A DNA stretch of 64,000 nucleotides. Origin: an uncultured Clostridia bacterium (GTDB lineage Bacteria; Bacillota; Clostridia; UBA1381). The translations under genes and the position numbers were made by a program. Location of the stretch: positions 1-64,000 of the forward strand of contig CAKSSN010000002.1 of NCBI GenBank assembly GCA_934489015.1. The letters are read 5' to 3'. Shown piece by piece: positions 17,801 to 25,400 of the stretch; position 1 is the stretch's first letter, and each line of letters begins with the position of its first letter. The notes beneath the pieces are model-generated. The model was not told the origin of the DNA. It saw only the letters and a program-made list of their open reading frames with translations, and did no database searches.

Positions 17801-20520
17801 ATACAATTTTGAGACGAATACCGCCGTACTTTTGTAAGATTTCCCCAAATATCATAGCTATAAACAATATCATCATTTTGTCCCCATATATTTACTGCAG
17901 GGTTTTTATCATCCATATAACCATAATCATAATAGCCATATCGGGTATATGAGTTATCAGGGTGCTTAACAAGCGTAATTCTATATTCATCATCGTACTC
18001 GTATTGAGTCGTCATAGAATCAGATTCATTATTAAACAAAGTTTGACTTAATAATAACCCCGTATTAAAATCATATGTATATTGCTTTTCTTCCAATGGA
18101 GCATTAACGCTTCCTTTTATTTCTTTGGAAAGATACAACCCGCCGTTCGTATAGTTTCCAACAGCACCATATTCATAGTTAGTCATAAATGTAGACGTTG
18201 GATTATCACTGGAATAGGAAGTTTTCGAAATCATATTACCTTTTGTATCGTATGTAAAATCAGTCACAAGATTTTTTACAACACTATTTTCTTTATGGTT
18301 TCTAGTCTCCTGTATGGTATTACCCAATGAGTCAATTGAATAATTCGTCTGTTCTAAAACAGTTGAATATCCCTGTTTTACTGTTCTGGAAAGCAGCTTG
18401 AAGAATTGCTCCGGAGTACCATAAGTGTATTCTGTCTTTATATCAGGACTATCGGGAGATATATGTGATAACACATTGCCATAATCATCGTATGTAAATT
18501 TTTCAATTTTTTCCACAGGTGCATCACAAATAACCCCATTTTCCTTATCATATGAAACATACTGCTTCTCTTCAGGCAAATCTTTAGTGTTATACTTTAT
18601 GAATTGAATTGAATAGTTATCATTTCCCAACTGCTCTAACTTAACTAATTGGTGTTGGGGATTATAGGTGTATTTATTCACAGTCCCCTTTGGATCCTGC
18701 AAATCTGTTATCTCTGTGTTGTATATTTTTCCTATAGTAATATTATCTATAAATACTTGCTTTGTCGATGCACTCTCTTTGGTGTATCGAAATTCCAGAT
18801 AATAACTGCCTTTTCTCAGCGGAACTATGCGTGATTCCCATTCTGTATTCCAAGATCTCACGGGCTCCCAGTCATCATTAACATATATCCTCAAAGAACC
18901 ATCCTCATCATTAGTAACCTTCATATCAAAAGACAAAATACCTGGTTCATTAAGGTTAACATATATTTTCCCAGATGTTTGCGTGTAATTAGTCCTGCTA
19001 CAAATTCCATATTTCCCATCTTTCGCTGCCTCTGTCGAACGTGACCATGTATTTGATGTGAATAAGCTTAAATCATTATCACCTTCAAAGTCAATCAACG
19101 GATATGTTTTGGCACCTGAATAGTGTCCATCCGGTTCTCCTGTATACGTATATTGCAATCTTTTTTCGGGAGTCCCTGTATAAGTTTCTGTTTCGGTATT
19201 AAAATCTCCATCAACCAAATCAATTTCTTCTGACACTTTGCGATATTTTAACGTTCCGCCCGAACCAAAGTTTCTAGTTCCATCTGAAAAGTTAAATATT
19301 TTCTTTTTGTTAGAATCATAAGAAATGTACTTTAAGGTTTCCCATTGATTGTACATATACCCCATTCCGGAAATGTAGAAAGTTTTATATGTCGTACCAT
19401 TGTAGTGCGTAAACTTGCAATCCGCCTGTTCAAACCAGTAATAATACTTTGAACTGCCGAAATAATCATCAACACCATAGTCATCAGCATTGGATAAGGT
19501 GTTAACCCACTGTATTCTCTCTTTCAGTGATCTTTTTGTTGAGTAATGATGTTGAAAAGATGATTTTTTATATACAATCATAGAGTTATCCGGCAACCGA
19601 ATTTTTGTGTTGAACTTATTATTTAAATTCCCATCGCTGTATCCGTCTGAACCAACAGTCAATTGATAGTTCTGATCTTGTAGATATTCGATAGTTATTT
19701 CTCTGCCAACAGTGTCTATTATCTTGGAAATCAACCTTCTGGTATGTGTGTAACCACCGGTTGTATAACTGTAATCTTGATATTCAAATCTAATCTCATT
19801 CCCATATCGATCTACCATGCCGAGTATTCTGCCTTCATCTTTAATGGAAGAACTTGAACCTTTTCCCGAAAAATATGTTTTTAGTCCATTTCTGTCTATC
19901 AAAATATATTTTGATTTTCCAATTGGCTCACTAAGATTATATTTAGGACTTGAAGAATTATCTTCTATAACCTTCATATCGTTGTTTTTATACCCTTCTA
20001 ATTTATATGTTTGAACTCCATCAATGCTGGTCGGACCTACTAAACGATACACATTACCATCCTCATAATGTAAATACTTATGCTCGCCTTTCACTTCTAT
20101 ACTTGAAAATGAGAATCTGGTTCCGACTCCCAGATTATAACGCTCTTCGTAAAACGAATAATAATCAGACGAATTCCAATCAGACTCAAGATAGTCTACC
20201 CATGTGGATCCGCTTCTCCGAGCCTTCATTTCCCAAAATGTAGTTTGGTCACTGCGGTATATTCTTGTTATATCAACGTCGAGACCGTTAATTCCGTTTA
20301 AATGGTAATCTGTCTGACGCATTGTAACAGAGCCATTCTGAGGATTTACACTTACATCTGATTCATTGTTTTCTAAATAGTTTTTATTTAATTCAATATT
20401 ATATTTCTGCCTCGCACCAACGAGATTGTTCATATTTTCTTCCAGGGTTTCAGCATTTGCACTTATCATACTTAATCCTATGGTTAATACAAAGATTAAA
20501 CTCACAAACAATTTCTTCAT
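8845..20520 (-). CDS. Giant secreted Rhs/YD-repeat protein with RCC1 propeller and C-terminal zincin
   Basis: The protein has 3891 aa; ATG 20520 is preceded by AGGAGG. A signal peptide (to about 24, MISANAET) shows Sec export rather than T6SS delivery. Residues about 40-960 form the N-terminal region with the first YD repeats. Residues about 977-1310 hold seven RCC1 repeats (TVWSWGDNDYGSLGDG type) inserted between YD repeats. YD repeats then continue to the Rhs core (about 3217-3267: YLRARFYNPTTGRFISEDS; NLYTYCHNDP). The variable C-terminus has an EF-hand/dockerin-like stretch (DWDGDGKVDTKEDM; DKNHDGIADW), a stalk-like domain (about 3450-3560) and HELGHPMGIGD (His3783, Glu3784, His3787, Asp3793). 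This HExxHxxGxxD pattern is known from snapalysin-type metzincins. The YD shell would encapsulate the C-terminal enzyme. It ends a tightly coupled four-gene operon. Confidence 0.88.
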   Translation of the reverse strand: MKKLFVSLIFVLTIGLSMISANAETLEENMNNLVGARQKYNIELNKNYLENNESDVSVNPQNGSVTMRQTDYHLNGINGLDVDITRIYRSDQTTFWEMKARRSGSTWVDYLESDWNSSDYYSFYEERYNLGVGTRFSFSSIEVKGEHKYLHYEDGNVYRLVGPTSIDGVQTYKLEGYKNNDMKVIEDNSSSPKYNLSEPIGKSKYILIDRNGLKTYFSGKGSSSSIKDEGRILGMVDRYGNEIRFEYQDYSYTTGGYTHTRRLISKIIDTVGREITIEYLQDQNYQLTVGSDGYSDGNLNNKFNTKIRLPDNSMIVYKKSSFQHHYSTKRSLKERIQWVNTLSNADDYGVDDYFGSSKYYYWFEQADCKFTHYNGTTYKTFYISGMGYMYNQWETLKYISYDSNKKKIFNFSDGTRNFGSGGTLKYRKVSEEIDLVDGDFNTETETYTGTPEKRLQYTYTGEPDGHYSGAKTYPLIDFEGDNDLSLFTSNTWSRSTEAAKDGKYGICSRTNYTQTSGKIYVNLNEPGILSFDMKVTNDEDGSLRIYVNDDWEPVRSWNTEWESRIVPLRKGSYYLEFRYTKESASTKQVFIDNITIGKIYNTEITDLQDPKGTVNKYTYNPQHQLVKLEQLGNDNYSIQFIKYNTKDLPEEKQYVSYDKENGVICDAPVEKIEKFTYDDYGNVLSHISPDSPDIKTEYTYGTPEQFFKLLSRTVKQGYSTVLEQTNYSIDSLGNTIQETRNHKENSVVKNLVTDFTYDTKGNMISKTSYSSDNPTSTFMTNYEYGAVGNYTNGGLYLSKEIKGSVNAPLEEKQYTYDFNTGLLLSQTLFNNESDSMTTQYEYDDEYRITLVKHPDNSYTRYGYYDYGYMDDKNPAVNIWGQNDDIVYSYDIWGNLTKVRRYSSQNCIEQNEYDCYQNLTKTIDGNGNSIRYAYDSANRLIKKSTWENDSTEKSSTTVSYTDKKEKIGYEIFDDVVKAVAGSAHYSILREDGTVWSIGSNWAGQLGDGTTTTRKVPVQVTGLNNVIDIAAGDYHTLALKSDGTVWSWGDNDYGSLGDGTNVDGRTARQVLNLTNVASIEAGYYSSFAVKSDGTAWSWGFNPWGQLGDNSQENRNTPVQVRNLTNVKKIISGDSHNTYALRTNGELWAWGSDPCNQYGGGYKLVPYKLTWISNIKDLEAGGQHVLVIKNDNTVWGWGWNEYGQVGDGSITSMINSPVKVTGISDVKEIKASSYHTVALKNDGTVWTWGAGFSGALGHGDELNYNIPKQVYGLNNISLVGAGDGRSLALESTGKLWIIGERDDYSTDVSYPINILKTIPSNPDNFVHSVTITDENGFKTTQYYDKADRMVGLETTPDNNTYYMTKYVYDVRGYKTKITDPRNYSTAFTYDDLGRLTQKKDALNNTTTYKYNALDLLIEKQEPGSKITLYEYDAAGRPVLEKTGTTGTINTSYTYKHYDSYDKSGNIRSLKQGYTTTGDAGRVMSSHNTYTYNSRNRLAEKYDWLYGDQYAYSYYEYNYAGDPTLEKRLDDNGYIQTSYSYDNLRRNTEKTTSAYYNNVNVGTEKIGYEYDSNNNVTVLKNYTNSSSYLATNYSYDYANRLIELKEPVGTGNSQRTSSLAYDNKGNLISKTLKLGNEDLTSSFEYDGLNRLVSETDASGSKKRYAYDANGNKTIETDGRYASQSLSSSTGTRYTYDALNRPTLIRFYNSGTYTTLENRTYDGRGNITGVKKGMATYYDKRVYNADDRLIKYTPANVAAKGSSYIGKEITYDGIGNVLSEKQYFSGSVSNTKSYEYYGNGLLKSITYPDSSTKESYEYDKTGVLYEKRTARNSGITKIFKTLFGSPYRTELPDGTSETTTHDLYLGLALVYVDRKNRRREYKYDKNKNCIENSFLYDSDESNQHWKTKKMSYDEWGNLLSSETYHTTKNTSGTILGDVSQGDKTNYTYNETFKNTRIYDMTGREKLFEYDLAGNVVTVKTKTSENIYDVRRYVYDGLNRVTKDITLIDANQLENSSDYSDDYEYTNKKQLATVYTYNYFNVATMKSPNGYITSYTYDASYNVTKVTKPHNNVINYTYDFAGNTTSEAIASGKTTNYTYDSMGRVSTQYQQSPNGVNMIWRKTYDLMGNVITESTPALYSLNQAYTYTYDVMNRLISKKNADDAVIELYAYDNADNVIKKVNANTYDETLSISEMDGDTYSYDSFDRLVSKTDCMGNVTGYEYDLFDNIIKVTDAKNQSTVYAYAIDNTLSQITYPDGGQVNYSYDKKGRKLSQIIKQSSGVSMTTSYTYTPFDTVYTVTDAANHTSANYYDGNGNVVKSVDRCGNAVLFAYNGNNLVTQKQTPIDIVNGEIRYCVENYTYNAAGDVITKTITGNNSGSRTTTYSYTNGFLTEVYTNAGKSTCYEYDNFGNAIKTVLLRNDSNDEDVTLTEYDKYDRTVSISKLLDTNSVEIPGKANVTNSSGEVVSKTEYAYDVLGNKILVKSSMAFADALNAGQYSTIYNYDELNRLSSAVTDYNNGDGIQQIITAYTYDVLGNKTAVTDAKGGVTEYSYDSMNRVTSVTNANDVTVSYAYDLTGNKISETRPSGTWTYEYDVMNRLTVIKNPSNTVVSKTIYDANGNITKKIDGNGYASASNDETRYGTIYAYNASNMLISTTMPEGGTTQYQYNVFGEITKVIDPLNKETLYGYDSAGNLTSVTDPLGNETVYTYDLAGNRLTSTDARGKSTSYAYSAFNMLVSTTDPAGNTTSYWYDLNGKVTKMLDRNGNTTTYSYNSLGLLTAMNVLISSDSEILPKNQISYSYDCMGNRIQMTDVSGTYTYGYDALQRLTTISKNAVTMLSYTYTDEDSVASVSYNDVMTNYTYDSSNRLISVRNGSTGADYTYDNSNNITEIAYVGGVKEILVYNKNNAVASVTNKKADNSIVSTYSYTYDLCGRQVSKTDSYGTTTYSYDAAGHVLQVNMPGKTSVFTYDAAGNRASLTEEYTSAKSLDSTIVDFVAENMLQYNSKVVSYSYSDCNELLSVSEKMYNDDTFVVEKSTNYSYDNNGNQYMTINSLAYPQAEESTSIELVTEGSVTSGYVSMTQCAFDGFNRLISISKIEGSDISTTSYMYNGDGLRTQKTVVSADSTEETTDYLYDGQYVVAESGDTTATYVRGLSYIAKIGVSNGIDYYLYNAHGDVTQLVNAAGTIRNQYDYDIFGETILSVEETENSIQYSREFLDESAGLYYLRARFYNPTTGRFISEDSYKGDIKDPASLNLYTYCHNDPINFSDPSGHSSKPPAWLDWDGDGKVDTKEDMDRFDKNHDGIADWNQGKGKKEDYRNGGTGNGSYNGGSSYNPKSGADTVTNWSSLSDRNQSNINSAYNAWKGGYITQQQYMDNVKLNGGTLANYRPSGVTIAGGVVAPNGISDTTKKNVISQIAAKRGISFADAENIYTNDLMTGTLSNDPNGTFAYLTAEGVVLHEVNIFIGNDQIQTVFFADGRNYGGLREMVDTLQGTGSVSFDPATGIATFNITNQQTGVSTPYTVDVSTLNSTTPVNGMLLVNDRVMVGLRWLAERSGLEPTLSWWNEGNASYALIVPDMLQNPVHVRRAGNNVTFDVYYNATDGRSTPLTDAVGANLRMPSTTVPTTGAVIPGDYIVGYTPRVDSTGNPVLDPTTGVQLQDPITVPWEVIDRPFTDYVGLIEQGFKKWNGTYDIMLAGGSNSVPINVSTNIFTTQLYTGHDMLEVNVVDLVASGNIPGNSYAGRGSSWDLWNSAGEVFFAGQDKSMIFDVQFWDGSIRSNSNLINLATHELGHPMGIGDAYLGYTYTNSAGITITRDDLYTSIDPITGYYNNLTNEGASMALSPLNDIMKNNNNSAARITNQNILMILNAARYNQWQEYSMYDVNSTTRTRMPVQTP

Positions 20521-20532
20521 GCCAAAATCCTC

Positions 20533-21537
20533 CTAATCTACATATTTTTTTATATAGTGCTCTTTAAGTTTATTTCCTGCTTTTTCATTACCCTTAATAT
20601 ATTTATTGATATCGCTGTCTTTAACTTTTGCTTTTTTTGCATTCACTATTTTTGAAACCGCTTCTTCACTTGAAATATTACACTCACTTGCACAGCTATT
20701 TATTTCATTTTGTGTCAAGGTAATAGAATTCATCTGTGCATTAGTATTTATTAAGTTTACATCTTCACATATCTTTTCAAACTGTTCGCTATTTTCAATA
20801 CGCTCAATAAAATCCTCAAATGAGATTACGTTACGATAGTCCAAAATTTCTATGACCGCAATTTGTGAATCTGTCAGCTTTAGGTCATCTCTATAGTATT
20901 CAATGATGCCATTTTCATAATTAGGTGCCGTAAAACTATTTTCAATGTTGTAATAATCATTCAAAATATTATCTAAAGTTTCACCCTTGTTATATCGAAC
21001 AATTGCTTCATCCAAATCGTTAAATGTAAAAAAGAATTCGTACATATAATCATATAAGGCACTTATAGCTAAACTATCCGTGTTATCCACATAATATTTT
21101 GCTACTTTTAATTGCTGCAACTCGGATAGCTCTTTATCTTTTATTAAATTTTCCATTCGATTAAGTGCTTTTGTATCATTAATCTTTTTAGTTGCTTCCG
21201 TATTTATCTTTGATTCAGTATTGTCAGAAATAGACTTCATTTCTTTTTCCTTTGTATTTGTAATATCAACGCCTACTTGGTGTGAAGAATTATTCTTTTC
21301 TTTTTTGCTTTTGTTGTTTTTTTCGACATTTTCCTTAGCGGCTACTGAATCTTTATCCGACCAATCTACTCCATCTATCTTGTCTGAAACAGTATTGACG
21401 AGAGCTTTAATTTTTTCGCCAATACCGTCAAAGATTTCTTCATTGCTATTGGCCAAAGCAACACTTATTCCGGTTATAATCATAATACAAATAATCGAAA
21501 TAGCGATAATTCTTTTTTCCCGAAAAATTTTTTTCAT
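20533..21537 (-). CDS. Membrane-anchored protein of unknown function
   Basis: The protein has 334 aa. ATG 21537 is chosen (GGAGGG ten bases upstream). An N-terminal basic stretch and hydrophobic helix (about 9-30, IIAISIICIMIITGISVALA) make it membrane-anchored or secreted. A Lys/Asn/Glu/Ser-rich linker (about 70-120) leads to an acidic helical domain (130-320) with short 'SEEAVSKI..AK' hairpins. I recognise no family. It lies 12 bases before the Rhs gene and 16 bases after the 297-aa gene, so it belongs to the subtilase-297-334-Rhs operon. It may help secretion, folding or anchoring of the Rhs protein. Confidence 0.7.
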   Translation of the reverse strand: MKKIFREKRIIAISIICIMIITGISVALANSNEEIFDGIGEKIKALVNTVSDKIDGVDWSDKDSVAAKENVEKNNKSKKEKNNSSHQVGVDITNTKEKEMKSISDNTESKINTEATKKINDTKALNRMENLIKDKELSELQQLKVAKYYVDNTDSLAISALYDYMYEFFFTFNDLDEAIVRYNKGETLDNILNDYYNIENSFTAPNYENGIIEYYRDDLKLTDSQIAVIEILDYRNVISFEDFIERIENSEQFEKICEDVNLINTNAQMNSITLTQNEINSCASECNISSEEAVSKIVNAKKAKVKDSDINKYIKGNEKAGNKLKEHYIKKYVD

Positions 21538-21553
21538 AATCAATCCCTCCAAT

Positions 21554-22447
21554 TTATTGCACTTTTTTCAATTTGTCTATTTCTGACATTATCTGCGCAG
21601 TTGGATCCTGTGGCTTCGGATCTTCAATCTGCGGTACAATATCATTAATTTTTTGAACACTGATTTTATCTGCCGCTAATTTATTATCCTTTGATTTCAT
21701 TCTCAAATCTTCTGAATCGTTTTCTTCTTTTTTATTTAATCTTGATAATAAATAATCAGATATCTTTTGAAGTGTAATTGCGTCTTCGCGCATAAGTTCT
21801 ACCGCCTTTGTCATTACGCTTTCTTCATACGCCTTTTTGTCTGTAATGTACAAGCTTAAATCAACATCTATCTGCAAACAGTACAGATATTCATCTATAA
21901 TTGTTTCAAAGGAGCCAAACTCATTTTTGAGCTTTAAACAAAAGTAAATCAATAAATTAGCATCCAAACTTTGGCTCAATTCCTTATATTTTGAATTCTC
22001 CTGCACATCATTGCTTTTATCTATGTAGCCAACAGACGTTTTATTCGGTTCATCAATATTCGCCTCATTATCATAATTGCATATTTCTAAAAGATTGAAT
22101 TGCAACTGCATTACAGTTTCTCGTGCTGCCTTAACTTCATTTTTATCAAAACCCTCATCATATATTATTTTTTCCAGTTCCTCATCCGACATAAATCGTT
22201 CATAGGCTTGGTTACTTTTTAATTTTTCTAAAGTATCATTCCATGATTTAGATTCTGAATAAACTTTAAGTATGTTTTTTGAGCTTTCTCCGGTTATATC
22301 TGATATTTTCTCCGCCGTAATCACATCCCTGTCTGCCCAAAGAGACTTTATACTTTGAAAATACCCAGATTTCAACTCAAATACGTAATATACACTTCCC
22401 GATAAAACAGCACAAACTAATACAACACATATTATTTTTTTCAACAT
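21554..22447 (-). CDS. Membrane-anchored protein of unknown function
   Basis: The protein has 297 aa with an N-terminal membrane helix (about 5-25, CVVLVCAVLSGSVYYVF). Helical domains follow. One has the form 'ITAEKISDITGESSKNILKVYSESKSWNDTLEKL', which resembles the 'TGxSxxxIxxxxxxGKSWxEIxKKL' hairpins of small clostridial secreted proteins. Its GGGAGG ribosome binding site lies inside the last codons of the upstream subtilase gene, so translation is coupled. It shares overall layout with the next gene (membrane helix plus charged helical domain), but I see no clear sequence identity between them. Confidence 0.7.
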   Translation of the reverse strand: MLKKIICVVLVCAVLSGSVYYVFELKSGYFQSIKSLWADRDVITAEKISDITGESSKNILKVYSESKSWNDTLEKLKSNQAYERFMSDEELEKIIYDEGFDKNEVKAARETVMQLQFNLLEICNYDNEANIDEPNKTSVGYIDKSNDVQENSKYKELSQSLDANLLIYFCLKLKNEFGSFETIIDEYLYCLQIDVDLSLYITDKKAYEESVMTKAVELMREDAITLQKISDYLLSRLNKKEENDSEDLRMKSKDNKLAADKISVQKINDIVPQIEDPKPQDPTAQIMSEIDKLKKVQ

Positions 22448-22452
22448 AATAA

Positions 22453-25400
22453 TTAACCTCCCTGATAATTCAGCTTAATCTCGGTTCTGCCAGATGCAAT
22501 CTTTTTAAATTTCACAATATTTATAATGCCACTCCATAATACCCCAGCTTCAACAACCGGAGAAATAATTTCAAATTCGATGCTTCCACCCGAAATGCTG
22601 TTTATTTTTATGTTATTATAAACACCAACCGTAGTTTCTGCATGTGGAGTTTGATAAATCAAATCCAATAACTCAACACATGACGAATCATAGCTTAGAA
22701 TAAATTTTCGTGAATTCAAGTTAGAGATATTTTTTCCGATTAATTTTACAACGTATTGATCACCTGCATTTCCATCTATGCCAATAACACCTTCAGCCGG
22801 CTGATCACCAGATATTGGAGGTTCAATTACTAAAGTGATATTATATGGCGTTGTGCGATAACTTTGGCTTCCGTCACCATATTGACCATAATTATTTTGG
22901 CCCCATGCCCACACGCTTCCATCAGTTTTTAATACCATGCTATGATTGTATCCAGAAGAGACTGCTACTGCATTATCAATATCTATCTGAATCGGGATAT
23001 TACTATTAGTTGTTGAGTTATTTCCCAACTGATGCTTGCTGTTATATCCCCATGATAGAATATTGCCATTTCGATCTACGCATAAAGAAGAATTGTATTT
23101 TGCGGAAATGCATGTTACATCTGTCATATTTGCTAATGCAATCGGGGTTGTAGATTGAGTATTTGTACCATTGCCTAATTGTCCATAATTGTTATATCCC
23201 CAAACATATACTTGTCCACTATTTGAAAGAGCAATAGAATGATAGTATCCCGCAGCAACCGTTTTAATATTATTTAAGGAATTAATTTGTGTTGGAGTAC
23301 TTACAGCCGTTGTGTTTCCCAATCCTAATTGACCTCTATTATTGTATCCCCATGCCCATACACTTCCATCAGACTTAACTGCTATACTAAAATTATTGCC
23401 TGCAGAGATTTCTATGACATCTGTAAGACCGCTGACCTGCGTTGGAGATTTTTTATTAACTTTTGTACCATCCCCAAGCTGTCCGTTATTGTTGTATCCC
23501 CAACTCCAAACCGTTCCGTCTGATTTTAAGGCTAAAGTATGATAGAATCCACCGGATATTTTAGTAACATTAGAAATTCCGCTGATTATTTCTGGCTCAC
23601 TTCTATTAGTGGTTGTTCCACTACCTAATTGTCCATAATTGTTATATCCCCATGTAAGTACATTGCCTTGACTGTTTACAGCCGCACTATGATAATATCC
23701 ACAGTCCACATCAATAGCATCATTTGTATCAATCACCTTTATAGGAATTGATACATTATTTTCGTTTCCATTTCCTATCTGTCCTTTATTATTTACACCC
23801 CAAGCCCATACGTTTCCGTCATTATCAAGTGCTAAATTATGAGCGTAACCAGATGAAATTTTTTGGATTCCACTAACCGATAGAACAGGAACGGGAGTAT
23901 GACCTTCAAACGTGGATCCATCTCCTAACTGGCCTGCATTATTATATCCCCATGTATAAATGCGCCCTTCAGCATCAATTGCTGAGGAATGATTATATCC
24001 TGTAGAGATTGATGAGATTCCAGACAAAGTAGAAATTAGGGTAAACAAAGATGTTGAATTTACCGAATTAATACCGAGTTGACCGTAGTTGTTATATCCA
24101 CAAGAATAAACATTTCCGGAAGCAACAATTATTGAATACTTGTATCCTGCAGAAATTAAACTAACATTGGTAAAGTCAGTCTGGGTAGGTTCTGTTTTTT
24201 GAACCAAATCTTCAGTACCTAATTGTCCGTTATCGTTATATCCCCAAGAATATAGGTTGCCGTTTACATCAGTTGCTAAACAGTGAACTGAGCCGGCGCT
24301 TATATTTGAAAATGTAGATCCGGCACTTGTCGGAACAGTTTGGTTAGTGGTAGACCCGATTCCTAACTGTCCATAGTTATTAAGTCCCCAAGTCCATAAC
24401 GTTCCATTCATATCAATGGCTGTAGAAAATGAATTTCCCGCTGATATCGTGTTTATATTTTCAATCCCTGCTACTATTTGAGGGGTTGACGCTGTACCCG
24501 TTCGCCCTAATTGTCCTGAAGAATTATCTCCCCACGTCCATATATTTCCATCTTTATCCACTGCCATACTGTGATTATAGCCAGCTGATATCTTCTCTAT
24601 ATCATATAATCCTAATGTTTGCATGGGAACACTAGAGGAACTCCCGCCGCTTATTCCTAATTGACCATTCGTATTGAGTCCCCACGCCCATACAGTTCCA
24701 TCTGACTTCAACGCAAGACAATGATTTTCACTGACCGAAATATCCGTAACATTATTAATACCTTCAATTTGAACAGGAATTGAAGAATGGCTTAAATTAC
24801 TTACACCAAGCTGTAGTTTTTCATTATTTCCTACTGCCCATACAGTGCCGTTTTCTTTTAAGAATACAGAAACAACTCCGTCTGTTTCAACTTTTTTATT
24901 GATAGATGTACTAAAAAGCTGCCATCTTTCCTCATCTGAAGAATATAAGTTATAATCAAAGTCCAACTGTGCATCTATCACTTGGAATTCAGTATTTAAG
25001 ATATTATTTAAAGCATTTTCTATATTGATTTTTTTGCCATCAATAACATAATTGATTAATGAAGATAATCTGTCACTGCATTGTAGCAATCTATCTTTGC
25101 AATCTGATGATGTTAATTGAGGATTATGATTCATAATTTCTGAAAGGCCTCTTGTAATTGAAGCTGCAGAAATTGAAGTTCCCGTTAAGGAACCATATTT
25201 ATTATTTGGCAGCGTGCTCGAAACATCGCGTCCCACACCAGCAATATCTACACTTTCAACGCCGTAATTTGAAAAATATGAAAAACCATTATCACAGTTT
25301 ACTGATGCTACTGAAATTATATTGGGTAAATCATATGAAGCCGGAAATATGGGCGTGGCATCTAAATTCTTTCTGCCATTTCCAGCCGCACATACAAATA

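Noticed and set aside
8845..20520. Many plus-strand open frames inside the Rhs gene
   Set aside because: They are antisense shadows of the repeat-rich coding sequence, without ribosome binding sites or domains.
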